From Micromonospora luteifusca (lineage in GTDB: Bacteria; Actinomycetota; Actinomycetes; Mycobacteriales; Micromonosporaceae), in contig NZ_JAFBBP010000001.1 of assembly GCF_016907275.1 (NCBI RefSeq), positions 6,562,001 through 6,626,000 of the forward strand: a stretch of 64,000 nt of DNA, given 5' to 3'. Of this stretch, positions 28,071 to 36,462 are shown one piece after another. The translations under genes were made by a program, and so were the position numbers. The notes below the pieces were generated by a model. That model was not told where the DNA came from and searched no databases. It saw nothing but the letters and a program-made list of their open reading frames with translations. Every line of letters starts with the position of its first letter. Position 1 is the stretch's first letter.

Positions 28071-29159
28071 GTGAGCCAGGAAGTCCGGGGAGTCATCTCC
28101 CGCAGCAAGGGCGCGCCGGTCGAGGTCACCACCATCGTGGTGCCCGATCCTGGTCCCGGTGAGGCGATCGTCCGGATCCAGTCCTGCGGCGTCTGCCACA
28201 CCGACCTGCACTACCGCGAGGGCGGCATCAACGACGAGTACCCGTTCCTGCTCGGTCACGAGGCGGCGGGCATCGTCGAGCAGGTGGGCGAGGGGGTCAC
28301 CGACGTCGCCCCGGGTGACTTCGTGGTCCTCAACTGGCGTGCCGTCTGCGGCGTCTGCCGCGCCTGCCGCCGGGGTCGCCCGTGGTACTGCTTCAACACG
28401 CACAACGCCAAGCAGCGGATGACCCTGACCGACGGCACCGAGCTCGCCCCGGCGCTGGGCATCGGCGCGTTCGCCGAGAAGACCCTGGTGCACGCCGGGC
28501 AGTGCACCAAGGTTGACCCGGCCGCCCGGCCGGCTGCTGTGGGTCTGCTCGGCTGCGGGGTGATGGCCGGGCTGGGCGCGGCGATGAACACCGGCAACGT
28601 CACCCGCGGCGACTCGGTCGCGGTGATCGGCTGCGGGGGAGTGGGTGACGCGGCGGTCGCCGGTGCGGCCCTCGCCGGCGCCACGACGATCGTCGCGGTG
28701 GACACCGACAGCCGCAAACTGGACTGGGCCCGCAAGTTCGGCGCCACGCACACCGTCAACGCCTCCGAGACCGACCCCGTCGAGGCGATTCGTGCCGCCA
28801 CCGGCGGCTTCGGCGCCGATGTCGTGATCGACGCGGTGGGTCGACCGGAGACCTGGAAGCAGGCGTTCTACGCCCGGGACCTGGCCGGAACGGTGGTGCT
28901 GGTCGGCGTACCGACCCCGCAGATGCAGATCGAGCTTCCGCTGCTCGACGTCTTCGGACGCGGTGGCGCCCTCAAGTCCAGCTGGTACGGCGACTGCCTG
29001 CCCAGCCGGGACTTCCCCATGCTCACCGAGCTGTATCTGCAGGGCCGGCTCGACCTGGACGCGTTCGTCACCGAGGAGATAGCGCTCGACCAGGTCGAGA
29101 ACGCGTTCGACCGGATGCATCACGGCGACGTGCTCCGCTCGGTGGTGGTGTTCCCGTGA
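28071..29159 (+). CDS. mscR: S-(hydroxymethyl)mycothiol dehydrogenase
   Basis: 362 residues of zinc alcohol dehydrogenase. C39 and H63 (GHE) bind the catalytic zinc, and C93, C96, C99 and C107 the structural zinc. [12 protein letters not shown] is the NAD site. The [14 protein letters not shown] ending is typical of the mycothiol-dependent formaldehyde dehydrogenase, which oxidises the adduct of formaldehyde and mycothiol to S-formylmycothiol. GTG 28071 has an AGGAGG box. The MBL hydrolase gene overlaps its end, an arrangement widespread in actinobacteria, and likely finishes the pathway. Confidence 0.95.
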   Translation: MSQEVRGVISRSKGAPVEVTTIVVPDPGPGEAIVRIQSCGVCHTDLHYREGGINDEYPFLLGHEAAGIVEQVGEGVTDVAPGDFVVLNWRAVCGVCRACRRGRPWYCFNTHNAKQRMTLTDGTELAPALGIGAFAEKTLVHAGQCTKVDPAARPAAVGLLGCGVMAGLGAAMNTGNVTRGDSVAVIGCGGVGDAAVAGAALAGATTIVAVDTDSRKLDWARKFGATHTVNASETDPVEAIRAATGGFGADVVIDAVGRPETWKQAFYARDLAGTVVLVGVPTPQMQIELPLLDVFGRGGALKSSWYGDCLPSRDFPMLTELYLQGRLDLDAFVTEEIALDQVENAFDRMHHGDVLRSVVVFP

Positions 29160-29785
29160 CCGCCCGGATCGACCACGCGGTGACCGCGGGCACGTTCTCC
29201 CTGGACGGGCAGACGTTCGACGTGGACAACAACGTCTGGGTGATCGGGGACGACAGCGAATGCGTCGTGCTGGACGCGCCGCACGACGTGGCCGCGATCC
29301 TCGCCCTGGTGGGCGACCGGCAGGTCCGGGCGATCCTCGCCACCCACGCCCACGACGATCACGTCCGGGTCGCACCCGAGCTGGCCGAGGCCACCGGCGC
29401 GCCCGTGCTGCTGCACGCCGCCGACCGGGTCCTCTGGGACATGGTCCACCCGCACCTGCCGCCGCACGGCGAGCTGCACGACGGGCAGAGCATCGAGGTG
29501 GCCGGCACCACGCTGCGGGTGCTGCACACCCCCGGGCACAGCCCCGGTGCGTGCAGCTTCCACGCCCCGGACCTGGGTGTGGTGTTCACCGGCGACACGC
29601 TCTTCGCCGGCGGTCCCGGTGCGACCGGCCGCTCGTACAGCGACTTCGACACCATCGTCCGGTCGATCCAGACCCGCCTGCTCACCCTGCCGGGGGAAAC
29701 GGTCGTGCACACCGGGCACGGCGACGACACGACGATCGGCGCGGAGGCTCCACATCTGCCGGAGTGGCTGGCCCGCGGTCACTGA
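29156..29785 (+). CDS. MBL-fold hydrolase coupled to mycothiol dehydrogenase
   Basis: 209 residues of glyoxalase-II-like metallo-beta-lactamase fold. Metal motifs are THAHDDH (about residue 62), HTPGHSPG and FTGDTLF, with the final histidine in HTGHGDD. Its start overlaps the mscR stop by four bases (GTGA), so the proteins are made together. By position the substrate is probably S-formylmycothiol or another mycothiol thioester; this is inferred from the pairing, not shown by the sequence itself. Confidence 0.92.
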   Translation: MTARIDHAVTAGTFSLDGQTFDVDNNVWVIGDDSECVVLDAPHDVAAILALVGDRQVRAILATHAHDDHVRVAPELAEATGAPVLLHAADRVLWDMVHPHLPPHGELHDGQSIEVAGTTLRVLHTPGHSPGACSFHAPDLGVVFTGDTLFAGGPGATGRSYSDFDTIVRSIQTRLLTLPGETVVHTGHGDDTTIGAEAPHLPEWLARGH

Positions 29786-29874
29786 CTCCTGCTGGTCGGT
29801 GGGCGTGTCGGCGTTTGCCGTGCGGTGCGTGCCGGCGTGTGTCGTGGCGGTCTGTTGGGGCGTGGTCGGCGGGC

Positions 29875-30303
29875 TCAGCGCTCGTCGGCCGCGCCCAGCA
29901 CCGGTTTGACGTCCAGGATCGGGGTGCCGTCCAGCGCCTCCAGGTCGGCCACCTCGACGCGGAGCCCGTCCACGGCAAGGACCCGCACCCGGTGCAGCCC
30001 GATCGGGTTGGGCCGGTGCGGGGACCGGGTGCTGAACACCCCTGTCTCCGGACGGCTCACGTCGCCGCGGGGGTGCACCGCCAGCACGTCGCGCCGGGCG
30101 CGGTCCAACCAGGTCAGCACCAGCAGCTCGGCGCCGATCCGCAGGTCGCGCAGCGCCTGTTCGACCTGAGGGTCGAAGACCAACCACGCCGCCGGCGCAC
30201 CTTCGTCGCCCTGTCGGGGCGCGCTCCCCGCATCGGTCAGCGGCGAGGTGACCCGCCCCACCGGATGCAGCACGTACGCGCCGTCACTCGCTGTCTCGAC
30301 CAC
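29875..30303 (-). CDS. trmO: tRNA N6-methyltransferase TrmO family (TsaA domain)
   Basis: 142 residues. The SPHRPNPIGLH motif is the hallmark of the TrmO/VirR/TsaA family, which uses S-adenosylmethionine through a beta-barrel fold to methylate t6A37 in tRNA. The protein is a single TsaA domain without the C-terminal extension of E. coli TrmO, usual for actinobacteria. GTG 30303 is placed by the strong GGGAGGGGAG box; the frame extends upstream without conservation. Confidence 0.88.
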   Translation of the reverse strand: MVETASDGAYVLHPVGRVTSPLTDAGSAPRQGDEGAPAAWLVFDPQVEQALRDLRIGAELLVLTWLDRARRDVLAVHPRGDVSRPETGVFSTRSPHRPNPIGLHRVRVLAVDGLRVEVADLEALDGTPILDVKPVLGAADER

Positions 30304-30737
30304 GGGTTGCTCCCCTCCCGGAGGGTCCCAACCTAGCGCCGCCGCGACGCTGGGGCCCGACGACAATCCCACCCCCGGTCGTCCGTCAGTTGTGCCCCGC
30401 TCGTCCAGTTCGGCGGGCTGTCGGCGGATTGTCCGTTTCTGCGACGTTCGGTGGGAGATCGACTTCTCCCCGGCACTGCGGCATCTGGGTACCGGGACAC
30501 CACCAGATCGCCGATATGGAGTGGATCAGTCCCGTCGGCGGCGAGGACACGACCCGGTCGTCCGATTCCCGGGAGTGGCCGGGACCGCACCTTGCCGAGG
30601 CCTCGACATTTCCGGAATGCCCGACAGGTGAACCCGGTTGTGTCCCCCGTACCGTCGGAGCCCAAACCCTTTCCGCGGTCATTCTCCCGAGGAGCGTTCA
30701 CCCCGGAGCGCTCCGCACGATCGAGAGGGCCACCATC
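30304..30737. other. Repeat-containing leader region
   Basis: No gene recognised. It separates trmO from the first secreted cell-wall enzyme and holds a diverged copy of the 80-nt inverted-repeat element (30454-30530). The remainder up to 30737 is presumably the promoter and long untranslated leader of the cell-wall enzyme gene. I looked for the c-di-AMP (ydaO) riboswitch that precedes rpf-like genes and did not find its conserved segments. Confidence 0.4.
30454..30530. repeat. Dispersed inverted-repeat element, copy A (diverged)
   Basis: The right arm (ATCGCCGATATGGAGTGGAT) is close to that of copies B and C; the left arm is worn. It shares the GATCGAC start and the GGAGTGGATC end with the other two. 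Confidence 0.6.
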
Positions 30738-31463
30738 GTGAAGGTCGACTTCACCCGATGGCTCCCCGCCATCGCTAAGGACTCGTACCGCAAGACCGCG
30801 CTGAGCGTGGTTGGTGTGGCCGCCCTCGGCGGTCTGGCGCTCGCGCCCACCGCGGCTGCCGCGCCGGTCACCACCGGACCACACCAGGGGGCTGTCGCCG
30901 CCATCGACCTCGCCACCGGCAAGACTGCCGGCAAGGCCGCCGCTCCGACGCGCCAGGAGGACCAGCCGGTCGAGTCGGGGCTGACCACCGGCTCCGCCAC
31001 CGGCAAGCCGCCGGCCGGTAAGCCCAGCCGCGACCAGCTGATTCCGCACGGCATCGAAGGCGCGCAGTCGCGCGTTCCGCTCGACGACGCGCAGCTGGCC
31101 AACGCCCGGGCGATCGTCGACGCCGCCAAGAAGACCGGCGTCGGTGACCGGGGTGCGGTGATCGGCGTCGCCACCTCGCTGCAGGAGTCGAAGCTGTACA
31201 ACCTCGGCCACCTCGGCGCGTACAACGACCACGACTCGCAGGGCCTGTTCCAGCAGCGTCCGTCGTCCGGTTGGGGCACGCCCGACCAGGTCACCGACCC
31301 GGAGTACGCGGCCACGGCGTTCTTCACGGCACTCAAGAACATCGGCGGCTGGCAGGACCTGCCGCTGACCGCTGCCGCGCAGACCGTTCAGGTGTCCGCC
31401 TTCCCGTACGCGTACGCGCAGTGGGAGGAGCAGGCCGCGGACATCGTCCAGCAGATCTGGTGA
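30738..31463 (+). CDS. Secreted lytic-transglycosylase-like protein (paralog 1)
   Basis: 241 residues. A basic head leads to a signal peptide with cleavage near residue 41 (AAAA). A low-complexity Gly/Lys/Thr linker (50-95) and a C-terminal domain of about 145 residues follow. The domain contains SLQESKL and a DHDSQGLFQQRPSSGWG segment (in parts) that fits lysozyme-fold or transglycosylase-like proteins, with the Glu in QESKL as likely catalytic acid. GTG 30738 is behind a weak GAGAGGG. A close paralog sits at 34669. Inferred role is cell-wall remodelling outside the membrane. Confidence 0.8.
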   Translation: MKVDFTRWLPAIAKDSYRKTALSVVGVAALGGLALAPTAAAAPVTTGPHQGAVAAIDLATGKTAGKAAAPTRQEDQPVESGLTTGSATGKPPAGKPSRDQLIPHGIEGAQSRVPLDDAQLANARAIVDAAKKTGVGDRGAVIGVATSLQESKLYNLGHLGAYNDHDSQGLFQQRPSSGWGTPDQVTDPEYAATAFFTALKNIGGWQDLPLTAAAQTVQVSAFPYAYAQWEEQAADIVQQIW

Positions 31464-31477
31464 CACCCGCGACACCC

Positions 31478-31509
31478 GCCGGCCGGCCCTCGTTCGAGGG
31501 CCGGCCGGC
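31478..31509. terminator. Strong terminator hairpin
   Basis: A perfect 15-bp stem closed by a 2-nt loop (or 13 bp with a TTCG-like loop), rich in GGCC, lying between the convergent cell-wall enzyme and hydrolase genes. Confidence 0.85.
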
Positions 31510-31529
31510 TTCGTCGTACCCCCGGTAGG

Positions 31530-32900
31530 TCAGCAGGCGGGGTAGAGCCGGCGGGTGCCGACGCCAGCGGCGTACGCGTCCCGGTCGCTGAACCGGCAGC
31601 CATAGTCGGGGCGGGCCACCACCGCCGGATCGGTGACGTTGTCGCCGGCCGGGCGCTTGCCCGCGCGTACCCAGGACACCAGGTCGTCCCAGGCGGCGCC
31701 GGCCTCGGCCGGGCTGAACTCGCAGTGCTGCGTGGTCCGGATGGCCCGCTGCACCACCACCTTGGCGCGACCGTTGCGCGCCACGTCGGTGGCGTACGCG
31801 CGCTCCATGCTGAACGGTACGAACAGGTCGCCGAGGCCGTGCAGGCTGAGCACCGGCGCGGTGGGCCGACCGACGATCCGCGGCACCTCGGTCAGCGTCG
31901 GGAGGAGCCGCTGCATGACGTTCTCCGGGGCGACCCGCTGCACGGTGGCGTTGACGTCGACCGGGCTGTTCGGGGTGTAACGGGTGAGCAGGTTGGTGGA
32001 AAGCTGACCGGGCCGCTGGGCGGGGGAGTTGCCGCTGCTGGTGGGCACGCTGATCGAGAAGAGGAAGTCCTTCCAGACCGCGAACGCCGCGTCCGTACCC
32101 GGGCGTGCACCGCCCGAACGGTTCACCGTTATCGCCCGCAACTGCTTTCCCCGGTCGGTGGTGGTGTCCGGCCCCGTGGGGGTCAGCCCGGTCAGACCGA
32201 GCGCCACCTGGATGCGGGGCACCGCATTGGTCAGGTAGTCAGTCGGCGTGGGGTAGGCCGGCACACCGGCGAGCGCCTGCGCGACCAGGTTGTAGTCCAG
32301 GTAGAAGTCGAGCAACGTCTGATCGCCGAGCACCCCGCACATCGGCAGCGCCCCGTCGTAGTAGCCGGGGTACTGCTCCAGCGAGCGACCGATGACGTAC
32401 CCACCCATCGACACCCCGGCGAGGTAGGTGTGGTGCGGCCGGCGGACCGTCCGTCCAAAGTGCTCGGAGAGATCCTTGGTGCCGAGCACCCCGGAGCGGA
32501 TGTCGAAGCCGTTACGGTCGTACGAGGACGACGCCCAGGCGTACCCCTGCTCAAGGAGACGCTGACGCAACCCGAAGGCAGGCGGCTCCGGCGAGAGCAC
32601 CGTGCCCTGGCCGCGGTAACCATGCGCCCACAGCACCAGGTCGCCGTTCCACCGGGCGGGAACCTCGATGATGTACCCGGCGTGGCGGTGCACGCCCTGG
32701 CGTACCGTCGTCGACTTGCCGCCCACGACCAGCGGGGCCAACGGCGGATTCTCGATGGTGTACCCGGGCAGCGGCTGGTCGCCACCCGGGTCGCGACCGG
32801 TGGCGTTGGCTGGCGCGGCACCTGCCAGCCCGACCGCGAGGGTCAGCGTCGCGGTGGCGGCGAGTAGGCGACGGAGGGTACGAACGGGTACGGACAGCAT
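31530..32900 (-). CDS. Secreted alpha/beta hydrolase
   Basis: 456 residues. A signal peptide is clear (basic start, then a hydrophobic core ending ANA near residue 33). The nucleophile elbow is GVSMGG in the first half; HGLGDLFVPF later carries the likely acid and a TQHCEF segment the histidine. Cysteines near the end suggest disulfides outside the cell. The substrate is unknown; relatives are annotated as tannase/esterase-like or DUF6351-type hydrolases. The promoter region holds two palindromes that look like TetR operators. Confidence 0.82.
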   Translation of the reverse strand: MLSVPVRTLRRLLAATATLTLAVGLAGAAPANATGRDPGGDQPLPGYTIENPPLAPLVVGGKSTTVRQGVHRHAGYIIEVPARWNGDLVLWAHGYRGQGTVLSPEPPAFGLRQRLLEQGYAWASSSYDRNGFDIRSGVLGTKDLSEHFGRTVRRPHHTYLAGVSMGGYVIGRSLEQYPGYYDGALPMCGVLGDQTLLDFYLDYNLVAQALAGVPAYPTPTDYLTNAVPRIQVALGLTGLTPTGPDTTTDRGKQLRAITVNRSGGARPGTDAAFAVWKDFLFSISVPTSSGNSPAQRPGQLSTNLLTRYTPNSPVDVNATVQRVAPENVMQRLLPTLTEVPRIVGRPTAPVLSLHGLGDLFVPFSMERAYATDVARNGRAKVVVQRAIRTTQHCEFSPAEAGAAWDDLVSWVRAGKRPAGDNVTDPAVVARPDYGCRFSDRDAYAAGVGTRRLYPAC

Positions 32901-32954
32901 CGATGCTCCCCATCGGACGGACGTCGCCCGGGGGCGACCAGGCGGGACGGTTGC

Positions 32955-32968
32955 CTACCGGCCGGTAG
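32955..32968. promoter_or_regulatory. Palindromic operator, CTACCGGCCGGTAG
   Basis: A perfect 14-nt palindrome of the kind bound by TetR-family repressors, 55 nt before the hydrolase start. A related imperfect site, TGACCGGCCAGTCA, lies at 33013-33026. No regulator gene is adjacent, so control would be in trans. Confidence 0.6.
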
Positions 32969-33118
32969 CGACCTGAACCTAGAACCGCCGTCGACCAGTG
33001 TCAATGGCTGTTCTGACCGGCCAGTCAAGCGCGACTGTCCGGCAGGTCAGCCCAGGCCGTACGCCTCGACCGGTGGTCAGGTCCCCTCACACCCGTCCAC
33101 CGACCAGCCGATCGCGCT

Positions 33119-33249
33119 CCCGTGCTGTCGCTGTCGTGCGCCCGTGCTGTCGTGCCTCTGCGCTGTCGTGCCTCCGCTGCCGTGCGCCCGTGCTGCCGTG
33201 CGCCCGTGCTGACATGGGCTCGGGCTGTCGTGCTTTTGCGCTGTTGCGT
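33119..33249. repeat. Degenerate tandem repeat rich in CGTGC
   Basis: About nine units of roughly 14-16 nt built on CGTGC(G/C)CCCGTGCTGTCGTGC-like sequence, with small substitutions. No sign of coding use on either strand. Confidence 0.7.
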
Positions 33250-33345
33250 GACCGTTCCCGTCGGCACGCACCTGCCGTTGGCTGCCAGTGCCCCAGCCGC
33301 CCCCGGGTGCGCGGGCCGGCAGGCCGGTCGGGTTGACTGGTCGGC

Positions 33346-33657
33346 GTGAACGAGTCGATCTGGGAGGCGGCCCGCGCGTCGCGCAGCTGGTTGGACGCGG
33401 CGAACGGCACTGGGCAGACCGAACTGACCTGCCGCATCCTCAAACTCACCGAGGAGGCGGGCGAGGCGTCAGCCGCCTGGATCGGTCTGCTCGGGCAGAA
33501 TCCGCGCAAGGGCGTCACCCACACGCGCGAGGACGTAGCAGCGGAGCTGGCCGACGTAGCCTTCACTGCGTTGGTGGCCATCGAGAGCCTAGGGCTGGAC
33601 GCGGGGACGGTCTTGGACGCCTGCGCCGCAAAGGTGCGCTCCCGCCTAGCGGGATGA
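33346..33657 (+). CDS. MazG-like nucleotide pyrophosphohydrolase
   Basis: 103 residues. The all-alpha NTP pyrophosphatase signature is seen: KLTEEAGEASAAW gives the ExxE pair, and EDVAAELADVAF the ExxD pair. These enzymes remove unwanted nucleoside triphosphates. It is of MazG-like single-domain size. GTG 33346 gives MNESIWEAARAS, the usual start. The gene stands alone between two repeat arrays, which makes it look like part of an accessory segment. Confidence 0.85.
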   Translation: MNESIWEAARASRSWLDAANGTGQTELTCRILKLTEEAGEASAAWIGLLGQNPRKGVTHTREDVAAELADVAFTALVAIESLGLDAGTVLDACAAKVRSRLAG

Positions 33658-33698
33658 CAGTGGTCCAGTCCTGCCACCTGTGACTCACGGGGGCGATC

Positions 33699-33958
33699 TG
33701 TCTCGCGCGTAGTCCGTGTCGCCCCGTGAGTTGTCTCGCGCCGTCAGGCTTCTCGCACCGTCAGGTGTGTAGCGCGGCCAAGTGCGGTCGCGCGGTCAGG
33801 CGTCTCGCGCGGTCAGGTGTGTAGCGCGGCCAAGTGTGTCGCGCGGTCATCTGTCTCGCGCCGTCAAGTGTGCGGGGGTTGTCCGTCTCGCGCGGTCATC
33901 TGCCTCGTGCGTCAGATTTTCCGCGGTCGGGTGTGTCGCACGGCTATTCGCCTCGCGC
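33699..33958. repeat. Degenerate tandem repeat based on TCTCGCGCGGTCAGGTG
   Basis: About a dozen imperfect units of 16-20 nt with the core CTCGCGCGGTCA. An identical 25-nt copy occurs at 33760-33784 and 33812-33836, showing recent duplication. Confidence 0.8.
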
Positions 33959-34110
33959 AATCAATCAAGCGTCGATTACTTGGCCGCGCCTCGACTGTCT
34001 GGCGGCCTTTGCAGCGCGGCGCACCCGCGTGGTCGCCGACACGAGTTGCTGACTCGGGAGTAAATGGGCGCTTTGTCCGGTTGTATGCGTCGCGGGCTGG
34101 TCGTCATCTG

Positions 34111-34190
34111 CATGATCGACTCAATATCGCCGATGTTGGGGTATCCGCCACGCCGGATACCCCAACATCGGCGATACGGAGTGGATCATG
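34111..34190. repeat. 80-nt inverted-repeat element, copy B (intact)
   Basis: Two 37-nt arms (34111-34147 and 34154-34190) match at all but three positions around a 6-nt loop, beginning CATGATCGACTC and ending GAGTGGATCATG. Shared core TATCGCCGATGTTGGGGTAT. Related copies lie at 30454 and 45269. Confidence 0.9.
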
Positions 34191-34287
34191 CCCGATCGAA
34201 TGCGCGGAGGCCTCGGTCGCTGGCCATTCTGGGAAGTTTGCCCGCTATGGGGAGTGTCTGGCCTGTGACCGGTCGCATCCGTGGCCC

Positions 34288-34492
34288 GGAATCATGGCCA
34301 GGCCGGGGTCGTTACATACCCTGACGATCGCAGCACCACCCGCGGGTTGGGGTGCTGGCCGCGGGGTTGGAATGCCGGCCCCGGCCCGGTCGTTGCAGTC
34401 CCCACGAACGACCGCCCGGCACCACCTCGACGAGGTGCCGATGGGCGGGCCACCCCCCGGAATGACCCCGGCCCCCCGGTCGTTACACCCGG
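34288..34492 (+). repeat. Three 34-nt direct repeats
   Basis: Copies at 34288-34321, 34369-34402 and 34459-34492 share GGAAT, a GGCC-rich middle and GTCGTTRCA. Spacing is 81 and 90 nt. The middle copy runs into an inverted repeat CGGTCGTT/AACGACCG. Confidence 0.75.
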
Positions 34493-34668
34493 ACCCGGCG
34501 CCGCAAGCCCCCCGCTTGTAGGCCGCCGATCCCGGCGCCATCGCTAGGCGCCGACCCCCTTTTAAGACTTTCCCCGCGTTTGTGCAGCGCCGGACGAGGT
34601 GCTCACACCCGGCACACCTTTCCCCTTATGGGTGTGTGGGTGTTCCTACCCCCGAAGGAGCTACCCCC

Positions 34669-35256
34669 ATGAACACGATCATGCGTAAGAGCGTCCTGTC
34701 CGTTGCCGGTCTCGCGTTCGCCGGTGGTGTCTTCGCCGGTCCGATCGCCGCCCACGCCAACCCGGCTGTGGATGCCAAGCCCGTCGCTGTGGCCGTGCAG
34801 GCCGACAAGCCCGACATGAGCAAGTTGATCCCGCACGGCACGCAGGGTGATCAGTCGCGCATCACGTTGAACGACGAGCAGACCGCCAACGCGAAGGCGA
34901 TCATCGCCGCGACGAAGAAGGCTGGTCTGCCGGAGCGGGCCGCGGTCATCTCGATCGCCACCAGCCTGCAGGAGTCGAAGCTGGAGAACCTGGGTCACCT
35001 GGGTGACATGAACGACCACGACTCGCTGGGCCTGTTCCAGCAGCGCCCCAGCTCGGGTTGGGGCACCCCGGAACAGATCACCGACCCCGCCTACTCCACC
35101 ACCGCGTTCCTCAAGGGCCTGCGGCAGATCGACGGGTGGCAGGACATGCCCCTGACCCAGGCCGCGCAGACCGTCCAGGTCTCCGCTTACCCGGACGCCT
35201 ACGCCCAGTGGGAGCAGCAGGCCGCCGACCTCGTCGGCCAGCACTGGAACAGCTGA
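34669..35256 (+). CDS. Secreted lytic-transglycosylase-like protein (paralog 2)
   Basis: 195 residues, a shorter sister of the protein at 30738. A signal peptide ends near residue 27 (AHA-N), a short linker follows, and the domain again has SLQESKL and the DHDSLGLFQQRPSSGWG segment (in parts), with WEQQAADLV at the end. The C-terminal domains of the two proteins are nearly identical over about 140 residues, while the linker of this one is far shorter. ATG 34669 is behind GAAGGAG. Inferred to cut or remodel peptidoglycan; the likely acid is the Glu in QESKL. Confidence 0.82.
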   Translation: MNTIMRKSVLSVAGLAFAGGVFAGPIAAHANPAVDAKPVAVAVQADKPDMSKLIPHGTQGDQSRITLNDEQTANAKAIIAATKKAGLPERAAVISIATSLQESKLENLGHLGDMNDHDSLGLFQQRPSSGWGTPEQITDPAYSTTAFLKGLRQIDGWQDMPLTQAAQTVQVSAYPDAYAQWEQQAADLVGQHWNS

Positions 35257-35280
35257 CCACCGCACCACCCGAACGACACT

Positions 35281-35322
35281 GCCGATGGCCGGCACCCCCA
35301 ACCCGGGGTGCCGGCCATCGGC
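35281..35322 (+). terminator. Terminator hairpin
   Basis: A perfect 18-bp stem (35281-35298 with 35305-35322) around a 6-nt loop, 24 nt after the stop of the second cell-wall enzyme. Confidence 0.88.
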
Positions 35323-35444
35323 ATACCCAGACCCCCGCAACCGCGCCAGCCCCGTCCGCCCTGCTCCAGCACTCGGTGAGCCCTGGTCGATGACCCTGCC
35401 GGAAGCGCTGCGGCGACGGGTGGACGTGAGCGTACAGTCGTGCG

Positions 35445-36419
35445 GTGGAGCGTACTGAATCAATGCTGGCGCAGACCCGACCACCTGGCGTGGCCGACGT
35501 CGATCCCGGCAGTGTGCTGTTGCCCGGCCACGATGTGCCGTTGGGGCGGTACACGACTGTGCGGCGGCTGCTGCCGCAACGCCCCCGCCGGATGGTCGGC
35601 GCCTGGTGTTTCGTGGACCATTTTGGGCCCGACGATGTGGCGGAGCGGCCGGGCATGGAGGTGCCGCCGCACCCGCACACCGGCCTGCAGACGGTGACCT
35701 GGCTGCTGGAGGGTGAGATCCTGCACCGGGACAGCCTCGGCAACGTCCAGCCGATCCGGCCCGGTCAGCTGAACGTGATGACATCGGGGAACGGCATCGC
35801 CCACTCCGAGCGGTCACCGGCCACCCGTCCGCCGGTGATGCACGGCGTGCAGCTCTGGGTGGCACTGCCGGACCCGGCGAGAGCGGGGTCCGCCGATTTC
35901 GCCCACCACGCCGACCTGCCGCGCTGGCGTGACGGTGACCTGGACGTCACCCTGCTGGTCGGCGAGTTCGCCGGGCGGCGGTCGCCGGCGGTCGTGCACA
36001 CGCCGCTCGTCGGTGTGCAGCTGGAGCTGGGTGGCGAGGCGCCGACCACGCTGTCGCTGCGGCCCGATTTCGAGTACGCCGTGCTGGCGATGTCCGGTTC
36101 CGCTGAGGCCGCCGGGGTGGGGTTCGAGCCAGGGGCGCTGCTCTACCTGGGCTCGGGTCGCCGCGAGGTGACCGTGCGTGGCGGGGCCGGGGCGCGGTTG
36201 CTGCTGCTGGGCGGTACGCCGTTCGAGGAGCCGTTGGTGATGTGGTGGAACTTCGTCGGTCGCTCGCACGAGGAGGTCGTTGCCGCCCGGGAGGACTGGA
36301 TGGCTGGTGACCGACGCTTCGGTGTGGTCGCCGACGATCCGGCGCCGCCGCTGCCAGCGCCCGCCCTGCCCACCACCCGCCTCAAGGCCCGCGACCGCAC
36401 TGGCGGCCTGCACGGCTGA
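35445..36419 (+). CDS. Pirin family protein
   Basis: 324 residues, a bicupin. The first cupin has PPHPHTGLQTVTWLLEGE (in parts) and later HSER, supplying the His/His/His/Glu metal site of pirins; the C-terminal cupin is GALLYLGSG-type. Bacterial pirins bind iron and some oxidise quercetin; many respond to stress. GTG 35445 starts the protein. It is a single gene after the preceding terminator. Confidence 0.9.
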   Translation: MERTESMLAQTRPPGVADVDPGSVLLPGHDVPLGRYTTVRRLLPQRPRRMVGAWCFVDHFGPDDVAERPGMEVPPHPHTGLQTVTWLLEGEILHRDSLGNVQPIRPGQLNVMTSGNGIAHSERSPATRPPVMHGVQLWVALPDPARAGSADFAHHADLPRWRDGDLDVTLLVGEFAGRRSPAVVHTPLVGVQLELGGEAPTTLSLRPDFEYAVLAMSGSAEAAGVGFEPGALLYLGSGRREVTVRGGAGARLLLLGGTPFEEPLVMWWNFVGRSHEEVVAAREDWMAGDRRFGVVADDPAPPLPAPALPTTRLKARDRTGGLHG

Positions 36420-36462
36420 AGGGGCACGTGTGTGACCGACAGCCGCGCGGGTAGTCGCCGAC

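Larger units (their letters stand above)
32901..33345. other. Intergenic region with operators and repeats
   Basis: No gene recognised. From left to right it holds the promoter side of the leftward hydrolase, a 14-nt perfect palindrome (32955-32968), an imperfect one (33013-33026) and a low-complexity tandem repeat (33119-33249). It then leads into the MazG-like gene. Confidence 0.5.
33658..34668. other. One-kilobase repeat-rich non-coding region
   Basis: No gene is credible here. It contains a degenerate tandem repeat (33699-33958), the best copy of the 80-nt inverted-repeat element (34111-34190), three 34-nt direct repeats (34288-34492) and the leader of the second cell-wall enzyme. Open frames exist but change with each repeat unit. 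Confidence 0.6.

Noticed and set aside
30531..30737. c-di-AMP (ydaO) riboswitch before the lytic enzyme gene
   Set aside because: The conserved segments of that class are absent, both here and before 34669.
33699..33958. CRISPR-like array
   Set aside because: Units are joined without unique spacers of even length, they vary in sequence, and no cas gene is near.
33782..34521. Small rightward open frames in the repeat block
   Set aside because: They are made of the repeat units, overlap one another in all frames and lack ribosome sites or protein-like composition.
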